Origin: Streptococcus thoraltensis DSM 12221
Lineage (GTDB): Bacteria; Bacillota; Bacilli; Lactobacillales; Streptococcaceae
Assembly (NCBI RefSeq): GCF_000380145.1
Contig: NZ_KB904598.1
Span: 67,035-131,034 of the forward strand
Length of the DNA stretch: 64,000 nucleotides
Direction of reading: 5' to 3'
Position 1 is the first letter of the stretch, and every line of letters starts with the position of its first letter. The position numbers and the translations under genes were made by a program. Positions 37,217-46,563 of the stretch are shown in pieces. Under the pieces are notes generated by a model. It did no database searches. It had not been told where the DNA came from and was given only the letters and a program-made list of their open reading frames with translations.

Positions 37217-40200
37217 TTTTCTAACAATGGCTAGTCCTGCTACGAGCGTTAAAATACCTGACCAGAAGCCTGTCGTTGAAGACTCACTACCTGTTTTTGG
37301 TAAGTCTTTCTGACTCTTTCTGTCTGTCAATTCAGTCTTAGCCTGAGACGGTGACTGGTCACTCACTTTTAGTGCCTCTGAGCCTTTGGAATCCTGAATA
37401 GAACTTTGTGGCAGTGTTTTTTGAGTATCTGTCTTCGGAGTAAGTGTGACAGGGACGACTAACTCATCCCTACTCTTATCCGGGTAGGTTACTATAACTG
37501 AAATGTCATACTCACCTGCTCGAGTTGGCAACGCCATACCTGGGGCAAGCTGAACTGTTCCTTGACCAATTCCTGCCACTGCTCCTATAACATCTAACTC
37601 GCTTAACTCACCTTCTGGTTTCCTTACATGAGAAACAATCGGTGTGATCTTTTCCGCATCTGTTTGCGATTTTGATTGCGAATCGTCTGGTGTGTCTGAT
37701 GGTGCTGTAACTTCTTGGTAGACATAGGTCACAATCAGAGTAGTATTTCCTACCACATGACCAGACGTAGGCGCTGAGGTGGCTAAATGACTATATTCAT
37801 CTACCTCTCCAACCTTGTAAGTCCCTGCTGGTGCCAACTTGTAAGTTTTGCCATCGTAGCCCACAATCGTCTGAGTTTTGTGTTCAGATTCCTCCGCATT
37901 ATAGGCAGTATCGACTGTTGCATTATAGTGAACAAGGGCATTGTCTTTCAATATGCGGTCGTTGATATCACGGTATTCGATAATTACCGATCCTTTGACC
38001 ATCTTGTCTCCGCTCGGCGGTGTCTGCGCATCTTCTTTGGCAATCCGTAAAACCGTTGCGGTCAGCGGCGCAAGGGTCAAGCCGTTGTCAGTGAGCTGAA
38101 CACCATCTGGCGCTTGAATTGCTTCTGTACCTGCTTGTTTTCCGTCTGCTAGTACGGCTGCTGTCTTCAGAGATTGTTCAACTGTGAAATGGCGCTCCTT
38201 GGTATCAGCATTGACAAAGACCAAGTAGACATCGCCATTGCTTGCGACAGTCTGGTAGCCCAAAACAAGGTCTTCTTTTTCAACACCGTCCTTGCCTGCT
38301 CTTGTCAGCAAGGTCACGCGTTTGTCAACTTCCTCTTTCGATGGCAATTTGAAGGCATCTGTTGATTTCCGAAGGGCAATCAAGCCTGCCGTATAGGCAC
38401 GGCTTTTTGCATGTTCAGGATAGGCTGCGCTGTCTGTCGCCTTGCTCCAGTCAAAATGATTGACCGCGTCACTCGAATCATAGGAATCATGGATAAAATA
38501 GGGATAATCAAACGGACTACCGTCTTCGTTGGTCAAAAGATGAGCCTTGTTTGGCACCTTCTCGTCTGAGACAGGCGTGCGATAGTCTGGATGGCGGAAT
38601 TGCTTGGTTCGACCGTATTCTTGACCTGAATGGATAAATGGTGTTCCTTGAGAGGTCAAGACCATGAGATTCCCCAAACGGAGACGACGATGAATCTCCT
38701 TTTCATTTTCTAGTTTGGAAGGATCTTTTTTGATGGATTGGGCGATGATGTCAAACAAGGTCAGATTGTCATGAGCTGCGATATACTGGATCACATCACC
38801 TGGATCATCTGCTTCAAAGTTCGTTGGCTGCGCCTTAATATTACGGAAAACTTTTTCAAGATCCCGCTTACCATTTGTGATAAAGGCAGGCGTTCCTTCA
38901 TTTGGATAACCTGATTTCAGCGTATTGCGAATGTCGTCTGAAAATACCGCCGCAGAATTGGTAGATTTCATCCAAGATTGATCCGCTGGCTGGACAGGCT
39001 TGTTTTCATCGCCCGAATAAGTCACCCAACCCTCGCCTAACATGATCAGATTTGGATTGAGCTTTTTCGCTTCATCGTAAGCCTTCTGAATGGTTTCGGC
39101 ATCATGGTCCCCCATCAAGTCAAAGCGGAAGCCATCCACCTTGTATTCGTCAGTCAAGTACTTAATTGAGTCCACTAAAACGCGACGGCTCATGTAATGG
39201 GTCGTTCCCAAACGACCGCCACCGTAGCTGGTTCGCGGAGTACCGTCTGCGTCCATAAAGTGGTAATAATTCGGCTCTAAATCTTCAAAAATCGCTGTTT
39301 TAGCCGTATGGTTATAGACCACGTCCATAATCACACCCATACCGCGCTTGTGAATTTCATTGACTAGCTCTTTAAATTCTGCGATACGGGCAATCGGATT
39401 GGTCGGATTGCTTGAATACATACCTGTTAGGGCGAAATAATTCTGCGGGTCATAACCCCAGTTATAGTTGCTGTTGCTAGAAGCGTACTCGTCCAGCCGC
39501 TCTGCATTTTTGAGTTCATTGACATAGTAATAACTAAGGACAGGTAGCAACTGAATGTGGGTCACGCCCAACTCTTTTAGATAATCCAGTTTCTCCACAA
39601 AAGCTGAGAAGGTTCCAAACTGTGACTTCAAGTCATTTGCAATCGCCTGATCAGACGTAAAATCACGGACATGGGCTTCGTAAATCACCGCATCTTTCCG
39701 GTCTTTAAAGTTTGGAATGGTAGCATAGGCCAAGTCTTTTGGTCCGACTTCTGCTGGATCTACAAAGGCGGCCTTAGCAACCTTGTAAGACGGGTCTGTC
39801 TCTGCCAAATCGCTGTTCCAGGCAGCTAACGACTTGGCATACGGATCCAAGGTTAAGACAGACTGGTCGCCACGTTTGATTTCGTAATGGTAGTAATAAC
39901 CACGGTAGTCCGTAATACCTAGACCACTATTTGTTGCCAAATCCGCATTCCAAGTGCCCTTGTCTCCCTTGACCATAGCCACTCTGCCGACAACCTTCCC
40001 TTGGTCTGCCTTATCATAAACCACTAGTGACACCTGATCTGCACTTGGTGACCACACGGTAACTGCCACTTTCTGACCATTTTCTGTCACACGGGCACCC
40101 AGCTCACCGTCATATTGATACAAACTATCTTTTAACTGCCAATTCATACCTGTCTTAAATTGCTCACTTCCATAAGCCACTGTATAAGGTGCATCCTCCT

Positions 40201-41425
40201 GTCCGAATTCTCCCTGAAGGATGACTTTTTTCGCACCTTCATCCAAGATAATATCCTTGATGGCTACAGGCTGATTGTCCTTATTTTTCACCTGTACATT
40301 CTTTAAAATATCTTCTTTTTTGAGATTTTCGAAGCTAGTAAAGGTCGTCTCGATTTCAGTCAGACTGATATGCTGCGCTCCAGTCATTCGGACATCGTTG
40401 ACAAAATAAGGATTGGTATAAATCGTAGGATCGGCATCTCTCAAGAAAAGCTGGCGATGTTTTTTCAAATCTGTAAAATTGTAATCATTTGGCTGAATCT
40501 TTACATCATCGCCTGATTTACTCTCATCTAGCAATAAAAAGCCGATTGATTTAGCCAGATCAGTCAATTTGACATCAACATAAGCCCCATACTTGCCCTG
40601 CTTGGCAAAATCAAGTCCGTCAGGCCAGTCCGTCGTAGGCTGCTTTACATCTCCCCACAACCACAAAGACTTGCGGTCATAGTTCTTATCTGAACGCAGA
40701 TAATTAATCCGCACCATGCCCTCAGCGATTGGCTCATAGGTATAAGAGTTATATTTTTCATCAAACCAGACCTCATTCATCTTGGGGCTAATGAGCTCAA
40801 CACTCTTATCTCCTGTCAGATTTTCACCAGCCGTATTATTGATTAAAAGGCTAATTTTTTCTCGTTTTTCTGCAGACAGTGGCACATCTAAGTAATGCCC
40901 ATAGTCATCCGTCCTAGCTTCTGAAAAACTGGTTGCTCCTGTTGGCCAAGAACCCTTTTGACTAGATGGTGTCTCCACATCATCCCATGTCCACAGACCA
41001 AGGCTGGCTGGATTGTCAGACGGTAGTTTCTTAAAGTGCATGCGAATAGAGCCTTCTTGAACTTCATTATCTGTTGCTAAAGCCGCCTCCTGAGGTGCAG
41101 GCGCTGGACTTACTGTATCAGCTGCTTCTTCTGACTGTGCCGACACTGTTTGATCAGAAGTGATGCTTCCACTCGTAGCAGTCTCCTCAGGCAGAGGCTC
41201 TGCCACCTCATTATTTCCTGTCTGATCTGCATTCTCTGCTGTATCTTCCGCAGATACCGAAGAATCTACTTGTAGATTGATGTTATCCATGGCAGGTTCT
41301 TCTGCTTGGACAACCTGCCCACCCAAGGCACAAAAACTGACCGACAAAAGAACGGAAGCGGTACCACATTTTAACGTCCGCAAGCCAAAATGCTGCCGTT
41401 CCTTACTAACTGTTTCTTGTTTCAT
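37199..41425 (-). CDS. pulA: Cell-wall anchored pullulanase (PulA/SAP type)
   Basis: 1408 residues. A YSIRK-like signal (HFGLRTLKCGTASVLL, cut near VVQAEE) and acidic linker lead to two CBM41 starch-binding modules (SIRMHFKKL...LGLWTWDDVE; RINYLRSD...SLWLWGDV). CBM48 and the GH13 pullulanase core follow, with YNWGYDPQNY, GFRFDLMGDHD (nucleophile Asp near 770), LGEGW (Glu near 801) and YIAAHDN. After the catalytic part come a MucBP-like domain (VIIEYRDINDRI to VTYVYQE), a Rib/alpha-like domain (GQGTVQLAPGMALPTRAGEY) and an LPKTG sortase signal near 1375. It debranches glycogen/pullulan at the surface; relatives bind host glycoproteins. It is longer than the ~1165-1250 residue pyogenic homologues I recall, by the MucBP/Rib tail. 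Confidence 0.94.
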   Translation of the reverse strand: MKQETVSKERQHFGLRTLKCGTASVLLSVSFCALGGQVVQAEEPAMDNINLQVDSSVSAEDTAENADQTGNNEVAEPLPEETATSGSITSDQTVSAQSEEAADTVSPAPAPQEAALATDNEVQEGSIRMHFKKLPSDNPASLGLWTWDDVETPSSQKGSWPTGATSFSEARTDDYGHYLDVPLSAEKREKISLLINNTAGENLTGDKSVELISPKMNEVWFDEKYNSYTYEPIAEGMVRINYLRSDKNYDRKSLWLWGDVKQPTTDWPDGLDFAKQGKYGAYVDVKLTDLAKSIGFLLLDESKSGDDVKIQPNDYNFTDLKKHRQLFLRDADPTIYTNPYFVNDVRMTGAQHISLTEIETTFTSFENLKKEDILKNVQVKNKDNQPVAIKDIILDEGAKKVILQGEFGQEDAPYTVAYGSEQFKTGMNWQLKDSLYQYDGELGARVTENGQKVAVTVWSPSADQVSLVVYDKADQGKVVGRVAMVKGDKGTWNADLATNSGLGITDYRGYYYHYEIKRGDQSVLTLDPYAKSLAAWNSDLAETDPSYKVAKAAFVDPAEVGPKDLAYATIPNFKDRKDAVIYEAHVRDFTSDQAIANDLKSQFGTFSAFVEKLDYLKELGVTHIQLLPVLSYYYVNELKNAERLDEYASSNSNYNWGYDPQNYFALTGMYSSNPTNPIARIAEFKELVNEIHKRGMGVIMDVVYNHTAKTAIFEDLEPNYYHFMDADGTPRTSYGGGRLGTTHYMSRRVLVDSIKYLTDEYKVDGFRFDLMGDHDAETIQKAYDEAKKLNPNLIMLGEGWVTYSGDENKPVQPADQSWMKSTNSAAVFSDDIRNTLKSGYPNEGTPAFITNGKRDLEKVFRNIKAQPTNFEADDPGDVIQYIAAHDNLTLFDIIAQSIKKDPSKLENEKEIHRRLRLGNLMVLTSQGTPFIHSGQEYGRTKQFRHPDYRTPVSDEKVPNKAHLLTNEDGSPFDYPYFIHDSYDSSDAVNHFDWSKATDSAAYPEHAKSRAYTAGLIALRKSTDAFKLPSKEEVDKRVTLLTRAGKDGVEKEDLVLGYQTVASNGDVYLVFVNADTKERHFTVEQSLKTAAVLADGKQAGTEAIQAPDGVQLTDNGLTLAPLTATVLRIAKEDAQTPPSGDKMVKGSVIIEYRDINDRILKDNALVHYNATVDTAYNAEESEHKTQTIVGYDGKTYKLAPAGTYKVGEVDEYSHLATSAPTSGHVVGNTTLIVTYVYQEVTAPSDTPDDSQSKSQTDAEKITPIVSHVRKPEGELSELDVIGAVAGIGQGTVQLAPGMALPTRAGEYDISVIVTYPDKSRDELVVPVTLTPKTDTQKTLPQSSIQDSKGSEALKVSDQSPSQAKTELTDRKSQKDLPKTGSESSTTGFWSGILTLVAGLAIVRKNKKSE

Positions 41426-41452
41426 TCAGAAACCTCCAAAAATAATATCTAT

Positions 41453-41464
41453 GCAAGCGCTTGC
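41453..41464. promoter_or_regulatory. Perfect palindromic LacI-family operator before pulA
   Basis: GCAAGCGCTTGC is a perfect 12-base palindrome lying between the pulA -10 and the start codon, placed to block elongation. It shares its pattern with the amylase operator at 1972-1983. MalR (maltose repressor) is the most likely binder. Confidence 0.6.
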
Positions 41465-41475
41465 TTTACCCGTCC

Positions 41476-41512
41476 ATTATACTCTTTCTCTCACGTTATG
41501 TAAAGGCTTTCA
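41476..41512 (-). promoter_or_regulatory. pulA promoter with cre-like site over the -35
   Basis: Minus-strand TTTACA (41499-41504) and TATAAT (41476-41481) are separated by exactly 17 bases. The sequence TGAAAGCCTTTACA (41499-41512) differs from the CcpA cre consensus by one base in the central CG. CcpA binding here would occlude polymerase. Confidence 0.65.
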
Positions 41513-41566
41513 TGTATCTTTATAGATGTTTGTACTTGTAGCTATTTTTTACATATTTGATATAAA

Positions 41567-41596
41567 AACATCACGAGAAGATTAGCTCGTGATGTT
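41567..41596 (-). terminator. Terminator after the adenosine deaminase gene
   Basis: Perfect 11-bp stem AACATCACGAG / CTCGTGATGTT with loop AAGATTAG; read on the minus strand it is followed by TTTTATA. Confidence 0.85.
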
Positions 41597-41609
41597 CTGC
41601 TAGGCTGAT

Positions 41610-42623
41610 TTAGTCTTGATAGGCTTGTTCCAATTTTTTCAAGAGCTCATCTTTTTCTTTTTCACTTGTAAAACTGGCTCGAATGGCGTTCTGGTTAAAA
41701 TGATAGAAGTCCGCCTTGCTGGTTCCAAAGTGTTGGGCAAACAGGGCATATTCCTTAGTCAAATTGGTGTCTGATACCGTGCGATTATCCGTGTTAATCG
41801 TGATATTGGCACCCAAGTCATAGAGAGCCTGATAAGGAAAATCTGCCAGAGTTCGAGCTGCTCTTGTCTGTAAGTTACTGGTCAGACACATCTCAATCGT
41901 CGTACCAGATTGGACAACTTCTTCCATTGTTTTACGATCTTTCAGCAGAGCTGTACCATGACCAATCCGAGAAATACCGAGTTGGATGGCATGAGCGACA
42001 TTGGCGACACAGCCACATTCTCCTGCGTGAAGGGTGAGGGGCAAGCCCAATGCTTGTGTTTCTTTGATTGCCCCTTCCAATGCCTTTGTCGGAAAATCTG
42101 CTTCATTTCCTGCAAAGTCAAATCCTACCAAACCCTTTTGAGCTAAACTTGCAACTTCTGCAAAAATGTCCTGAGTTTCTTCTCTTGGACTCTGCTTCAA
42201 GCCACAGACCAAGACTTTGGCGACAATTCCAAACTCAGCTTCTGCTTCCTTGATGCCTTCCAAAACTGCTTCAACCGTTTCCAAGGCAGTTAATCCTTGG
42301 TCCCTAGACAACTCTGGTGCAAAGCGAATTTCCATATAAAGGACATTTTCTTGTGCCGCTTGTGCTGCAACATCATAGGCAGCAAGTCGAAGAGTTTCCT
42401 TGGTCTGGAGCAAGGGACGAATAAAATCAAACACGGTCAAATAATCCAGCAAAGATTCTGTCTGCTCTGGCGCTGTCACTAGTGTCCTTAGTTCCTCATC
42501 ATGAGAAGGCAATGAAATCTGTGCCATCCCTGCCAACTGTCGAATAGCTCCTAAAGATAAGGAACCATCCAAATGACAATGTAGCTCTGTTTTCGCTAAT
42601 GTATGGAAAATTTTTTCTTGCAT
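41610..42623 (-). CDS. add: Adenosine deaminase
   Basis: 337 residues; deaminates adenosine (and deoxyadenosine) to inosine for purine salvage. Zinc and catalytic residues are in [11 protein letters not shown] (His16/His18 region), LHAGECGC (His and general acid Glu), RIGHGTAL, and [12 protein letters not shown] (Asp pair). The length fits bacterial Add. It is a single gene on the minus strand upstream of a terminator; GAGGTGACAAATG precedes the start. Confidence 0.94.
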   Translation of the reverse strand: MQEKIFHTLAKTELHCHLDGSLSLGAIRQLAGMAQISLPSHDEELRTLVTAPEQTESLLDYLTVFDFIRPLLQTKETLRLAAYDVAAQAAQENVLYMEIRFAPELSRDQGLTALETVEAVLEGIKEAEAEFGIVAKVLVCGLKQSPREETQDIFAEVASLAQKGLVGFDFAGNEADFPTKALEGAIKETQALGLPLTLHAGECGCVANVAHAIQLGISRIGHGTALLKDRKTMEEVVQSGTTIEMCLTSNLQTRAARTLADFPYQALYDLGANITINTDNRTVSDTNLTKEYALFAQHFGTSKADFYHFNQNAIRASFTSEKEKDELLKKLEQAYQD

Positions 42624-42873
42624 TTGTCACCTCTTCATTTGTTTGTTTTTTCCATCATACCATATTTAGATTAAATTTCAATAAAAAACATATAACAATA
42701 AAATATATTTCTATTTATTTTTTCTAATTTTAAAAATCGTTATGTTTACGCTATCATCTTTATATATTTTGATAGTTATGAGACTTTTTTTAATATTTAA
42801 CAAAAAAGTTCTATTATTGATACTATTAAATTCCTAATCAATTAAACGAATTAAAACAAGGAGGATAAAAACT

Positions 42874-43053
42874 ATGCTTCTTATCACAGAGCTATCCAAT
42901 ACCTACTACTGCATCATGAGAGATTAAGGTTTTTAGCTATTATTTGCGCTATAAACGGTTAAGAATCAATCCTTAGGATGCTTGATGAAGGGATTAAAAA
43001 TACTAAAGTATTTAAAAACTGCAGAAAATCATTCAAAACTTACATGGGACTGG
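42874..43053 (+). pseudogene. Degraded second copy of the small hydrophobic protein gene
   Basis: It opens with a strong ribosome binding site (AACAAGGAGGATAAAAACT) and ATG, giving MLLITELSNTYYCIMRD then a stop at 42925-42927. The following DNA (TTTTTAGCTATTA, GATGCTTGATGAAG, CTGCAGAAAATCATTCAAAACTT) matches the remnant at 3836-4036. Copy 1 is open to its end but lacks a start; this copy has the start but is broken internally. Original function unknown. The rest of the 42624-43535 gap holds repeats only. Confidence 0.45.
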
Positions 43054-43058
43054 CTTAA

Positions 43059-43215
43059 GACTCTTCGACAATCACATTCAGAGCTTGTTGACTTATTTTG
43101 ATGACCTTCAGTTTTATCTGCAGAGGCGCTGCCCAGTTTAATTTTGATTTTTATTGAATATGAGTACGGCAAGTCGAAAGTGACCATATACCAAAGTTAA
43201 TTCAAAAGACTATAT
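43059..43215. repeat. BOX-like element (reverse) joined to a half outer repeat
   Basis: The BOX-like part is 43059-43161 (GACTCTTCGACAATCAC to TTATTGAATAT), followed by the right half of the second-family repeat (GAGTACGGCAAGTCG to AATTCAAAAGACTATA, to 43215). The left half of the outer repeat is missing and the flanking dinucleotides differ (AA/GA), so recombination has removed one side. Confidence 0.75.
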
Positions 43216-43374
43216 TTTAGTAAGAGCGTAATGAAGTAGGATTGATTCGAGAGACGATAGAGATGCTAGTATGTCGTTCTACTTTGACGATTTCCTTGGA
43301 ATAATTGCAAGTGGTTCTGTTGACCTTCTCATCCTCACACTATTTTTTCCTTGAAAAACTGATGTAAAAACGGG

Positions 43375-43535
43375 GCTGGAACAAAAGGATTCTCATTTTA
43401 TAAATTCTTTACGGTCTAGCTCTATGAAGTAGATAAGACTATAAAAAAAGCAAACAAAATAGTTTTTTTCTGTTGGACAGAATGCTATCTTGTTCGTTTT
43501 TTATCTCTTGTGTCGCACTTTTGCCCCTGACTCTT
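43375..43535. repeat. Large hairpin repeat between gap sequence and the AbrB gene
   Basis: Outer arms GGCTGGAACAAAAG / TTTTGCCCCTGACTC and inner stem ATAAAAAAAGCAAACAAAAT / ATCTTGTTCGTTTTTTAT (43441-43502). This is the fullest copy of the CGAACAAGA hairpin family and could terminate the AbrB-family gene. Confidence 0.7.
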
Positions 43536-44606
43536 TTACATCATGATGTTAAGGATGACTTTAACAATTAGGGGCATGATAACTACCGTATACAGGGTGC
43601 GGCAAATTTGAATGGTCGCTATCTTAGGCATATCTCCGCCTAAATCACCAGCTAAGAGTGAAATATCTGTTGCACCTGCTGGGGAGGAAGCAAAGAGCGC
43701 CGACTGCACATCTAAAAGTCCTCTCCTAGCTATCCACCTACCAAAGAAAACATTGATTACTAAATAACTTCCTAGAAGTAACACAATTGGAATGACAAGC
43801 GTGCGCATGTGAAGAAGGCTGTCGTATGAAAAACTGGTTCCGATAAGAGAACCTGCAAAGACTTGTGCAGCGAAGCGATAAGTTCTAGGTAATTGTTTGG
43901 TATTTCGAGTAATTTTTAATGCTGACGATACAAGGACAGAACCAATCAAGGCTCCCACCGGTAAACCTAACCAGAGACCAAACAGTCCACCAAGCGTTGA
44001 CACGGTCAAAATCAAGCCATCATTGTGCCAAAAATTTGCTTTCGTTACTTCTCTTTCCTTTTTGATAGAGCCTACTTGCGATGAATGAGCATTAAAAGAA
44101 CCTGTCTTATCGCCAAATTGTTTTGTCCAGTAAGAAACCCACACTGGTAAAATGAGCATAATTCCAACAAAGCGAGCCGTTTGAAGAGTTGCCACAACAT
44201 CAGGCTCCGCCCCCATATCAATGCTCATCAAGGACACATCCATGACCCCACCAGGAAGACAGCTCAAGAGGGCAGTTGCTGCATCGAAATTAAAAATCAC
44301 CATCAAAAAGAAACCCACTGCAAGCATATTAAGGGTAAAGATAAACATTAGGGTGATAATCAATGGACTCAGTTTAGGCAAGATTTTAAGGTCACTTTTT
44401 GAAATATTTTGTCCAATATAAGCACCACTGACAATCTGAACAAGGACTTTAAAGCTGGAAGAAAGTTCTATATTGCCATATAAAATCGAAAAAATGGCTA
44501 CTGAAAACATACTGCCTAGCATAAACGGTGCTGGAAAGCGCAGCATTTTCCCAATAAAACCTCCTAATAAGCCAATTAAAAGCGTCATCATCACTAACAT
44601 CATCAT
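43536..44606 (-). CDS. AbrB-family (ammonia monooxygenase-like) membrane protein
   Basis: 356 residues with about ten membrane helices in two homologous halves. The repeated signature is LLGGFIGKMLRFPAPFMLGSM with LSCLPGGVMDVSLMSIDMGAEPDVVATLQTARF in the first half, and LPVGALIGSVLVSSAL with FASSPAGATDISLLAGDLGGDMPKIATIQICRTL in the second. This is the PF05145 AbrB membrane family, unrelated to the AbrB regulator; its activity is not established and a role in transport is inferred from topology. It is divergent from citC across a 167-base gap. No pathway link is evident beyond that. Confidence 0.85.
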   Translation of the reverse strand: MMMLVMMTLLIGLLGGFIGKMLRFPAPFMLGSMFSVAIFSILYGNIELSSSFKVLVQIVSGAYIGQNISKSDLKILPKLSPLIITLMFIFTLNMLAVGFFLMVIFNFDAATALLSCLPGGVMDVSLMSIDMGAEPDVVATLQTARFVGIMLILPVWVSYWTKQFGDKTGSFNAHSSQVGSIKKEREVTKANFWHNDGLILTVSTLGGLFGLWLGLPVGALIGSVLVSSALKITRNTKQLPRTYRFAAQVFAGSLIGTSFSYDSLLHMRTLVIPIVLLLGSYLVINVFFGRWIARRGLLDVQSALFASSPAGATDISLLAGDLGGDMPKIATIQICRTLYTVVIMPLIVKVILNIMM

Positions 44607-44773
44607 ATCTTCTTTCTAGACTACTTCTTTTATTTTATCACCTTTCATTTGCCATGACTTCTATTTTTATGTTACAAATTGTCTTTCTATTGTTTTTTAA
44701 CATTAATCCTAAAAAGTTCCAGTGCTTGAAGTGTTATAATAAAGAAAAATGATTCGAGAAGTTAGGAGCACTG

Positions 44774-45826
44774 ATGACCAATCATAAGATTTCCAGAATT
44801 TTTCCTTTTGACATCGCCAATATGAAAAAGGTGGAAGACCTTTTAATTAAGGAAGGCATTCGTCTTGATAAAAACCTAGACTACACCTGTGCCATTTTTG
44901 GTGAAGATAATCAAGTCATAGCAACGGGTTCTTATTTTGGCAACAGCCTACGTTGCCTTTGTGTTTCTAGCGATTATCAAGGAGAGGGATTGATGGGCAG
45001 TATCATAAGCCATCTGATTGAGGAGGAATATGCTATCGGCAACTTCCATCTCTTTGTCTACACCAAAACTTGCTCTGCCAAATTTTTCAAAGATTTAGGC
45101 TTTACCGAAATCGTCCGCATTGACAATAAGATTAGCTTTTTAGAAAATAAAAAAACAGGCTTCCAAGATTATGTAACCTCTTTGGAGAAACCTGCAGAAC
45201 ATTCTGATAAGATAGCTGCCCTAGTGATAAACGCTAACCCTTTTACACTCGGACATCAATATCTGGTTGAAAAAGCTGCCGCAGAAAACGATTTAGTCCA
45301 CCTCTTCATGGTCAGTGAGGACAAAAGTCTTGTTCCCTTCTCAGCTCGTCACAAACTTATCACATCTGGACTGTCGCATTTGGATAATATCATTTTTCAT
45401 GAAACTGGGCCTTATCTGATTAGTCAAGCTACTTTTCCAAGCTATTTCCAAAAAGAAGAAAGTCAAGTGATTCAAAGTCAATCCTTATTAGACACAGAGA
45501 TCTTTTTAAAAATTGCTAAAGAATTAGGCATCACTAGACGCTACGTGGGTGAGGAACCCAACAGCCAAGTCACAGCTATTTACAATGAGATTATGAAAGA
45601 GCAATTAGCACAAAATCAAATTGACCTCCTTATTGTGCCACGAAAAATGACAAATAATCAGGAGCATCTCATTAGCGCTTCAACTGCTCGGCTAGCCATC
45701 AAAGAAAACAATTGGGAGCTATTAGAAACACTTGTCCCAAAAACCACTCTTGAGTTCTTTCAATCCGAAGAATCAAAGTCCATTATCGATAAGATAAAAA
45801 AAGCAAATAATGTCGTGCATTACTAA
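44774..45826 (+). CDS. citC: Citrate lyase ligase (acetate:SH-citrate lyase ligase)
   Basis: 350 residues. Acetylates the CitD prosthetic group with acetate and ATP, activating citrate lyase. The N-terminal ~125 residues are a GNAT-like domain (LRCLCVSSDYQGEGLMGSII); the C-terminal part is a nucleotidyltransferase with VINANPFTLGHQYLVEKAA (HxGH-like), EDKSLVPFSARHKLI, GEEPNSQVTAIYN and ISASTARLAIKENNWELL. Length is standard. It stands alone, about 13 kb from citD, with pulA and add in between, whereas in most citrate clusters it directly precedes citD. Confidence 0.94.
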   Translation: MTNHKISRIFPFDIANMKKVEDLLIKEGIRLDKNLDYTCAIFGEDNQVIATGSYFGNSLRCLCVSSDYQGEGLMGSIISHLIEEEYAIGNFHLFVYTKTCSAKFFKDLGFTEIVRIDNKISFLENKKTGFQDYVTSLEKPAEHSDKIAALVINANPFTLGHQYLVEKAAAENDLVHLFMVSEDKSLVPFSARHKLITSGLSHLDNIIFHETGPYLISQATFPSYFQKEESQVIQSQSLLDTEIFLKIAKELGITRRYVGEEPNSQVTAIYNEIMKEQLAQNQIDLLIVPRKMTNNQEHLISASTARLAIKENNWELLETLVPKTTLEFFQSEESKSIIDKIKKANNVVHY

Positions 45827-45828
45827 AT

Positions 45829-45883
45829 AAGCCTCTATCATTTCTGCAGTGGGTCACACAACTGCAGGGGTTATGGGGCTTTT
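45829..45883 (+). terminator. Hairpin repeat acting as citC terminator
   Basis: AAGCCTCTATCATTTCTGCAG / CTGCAGGGGTTATGGGGCTT with T tail, 2 bases after the citC stop. It belongs to the TCTATAATTTCTGTAGTGGGT hairpin family. Confidence 0.65.
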
Positions 45884-45905
45884 CAGCGTGTAAAAAGTTC
45901 CATAC

Positions 45906-46119
45906 TATAATCAAATGAATTAGCTTTCAGAACAAGGAACGGAAGGAGCGGACAGTACTTTAGTAAGGTAAGTCGAAAGTGACGATGTATCAAAGTTAAT
46001 TCAAAAGCCTATATAGTCAAATGAATTAACTTTCAGAACAAGGAACGAAAGACGCAGACAGTACTCGCGTACGGCAAGTCGAAAGTGACGATGTATCAAC
46101 CTTAATTCAAAAGACGATA
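45906..46119. repeat. Two tandem uninterrupted second-family repeats
   Basis: Copy A runs 45906-46013 (TATAATCAAATGAATTAG to AATTCAAAAGCCTATA); copy B starts in the last bases of A (46012) and runs to 46119 (ending AATTCAAAAGACGATA). Neither holds a BOX-like element. They share the terminal TATA, which suggests tandem duplication or insertion at TA. Confidence 0.75.
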
Positions 46120-46238
46120 CTTATAATGACAAGCGATAAAACTCATACTCATCACTTTAGGCACGATAGGAAATCAGATTTAGATTTCTCACCACCTTAA
46201 TGATACGTCACCCACTACAGTTGACAATGAGCATAAAA

Positions 46239-46270
46239 GAACTAGCTGAAAAATAAATTTCAGCTAGTTC
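46239..46270. terminator. Hairpin downstream of asnS
   Basis: GAACTAGCTGAAA / TTTCAGCTAGTTC perfect 13-bp stem, AATAAA loop, with ATTTATTATATTTT to the right and AAAA to the left. It is about 295 bases beyond the asnS stop. Confidence 0.6.
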
Positions 46271-46310
46271 ATTTATTATATTTTAAAACCTAGATTGTTA
46301 TTCTCAAAAA

Positions 46311-46525
46311 TATAGTCAAATGAATTAACGTTCAGAACAAGGAACAGAAAAACGCAGACAGTACTTGATACTCAATGAAAATCCAAAGCAGACTAGGCGA
46401 CACAGATAGCAGATAGAACTGTAGTTCATCAAATCAAGTCAACGACATCTGCTTTGGATATTTGAAGAGTATGAGTACAGCGAATCGAAAGTGACCATGC
46501 AGCAAAGTTAATCCAAAAGACTATA
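46311..46525. repeat. Composite repeat with central BOX-like element, flanks GA/GA
   Basis: The outer repeat runs TATAGTCAAATGAATTAACG to AATCCAAAAGACTATA. The BOX-like element (46369-46472) starts TACTCAATGAAAATCC and ends TTTGAAGAGTAT; GA lies at 46367-46368 and again at 46473-46474. It is a clear nested insertion when compared with the empty copies nearby. Confidence 0.85.
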
Positions 46526-46563
46526 TCATCTCCGAGAATAAAATCGCAGAAACACGAGGGGCT

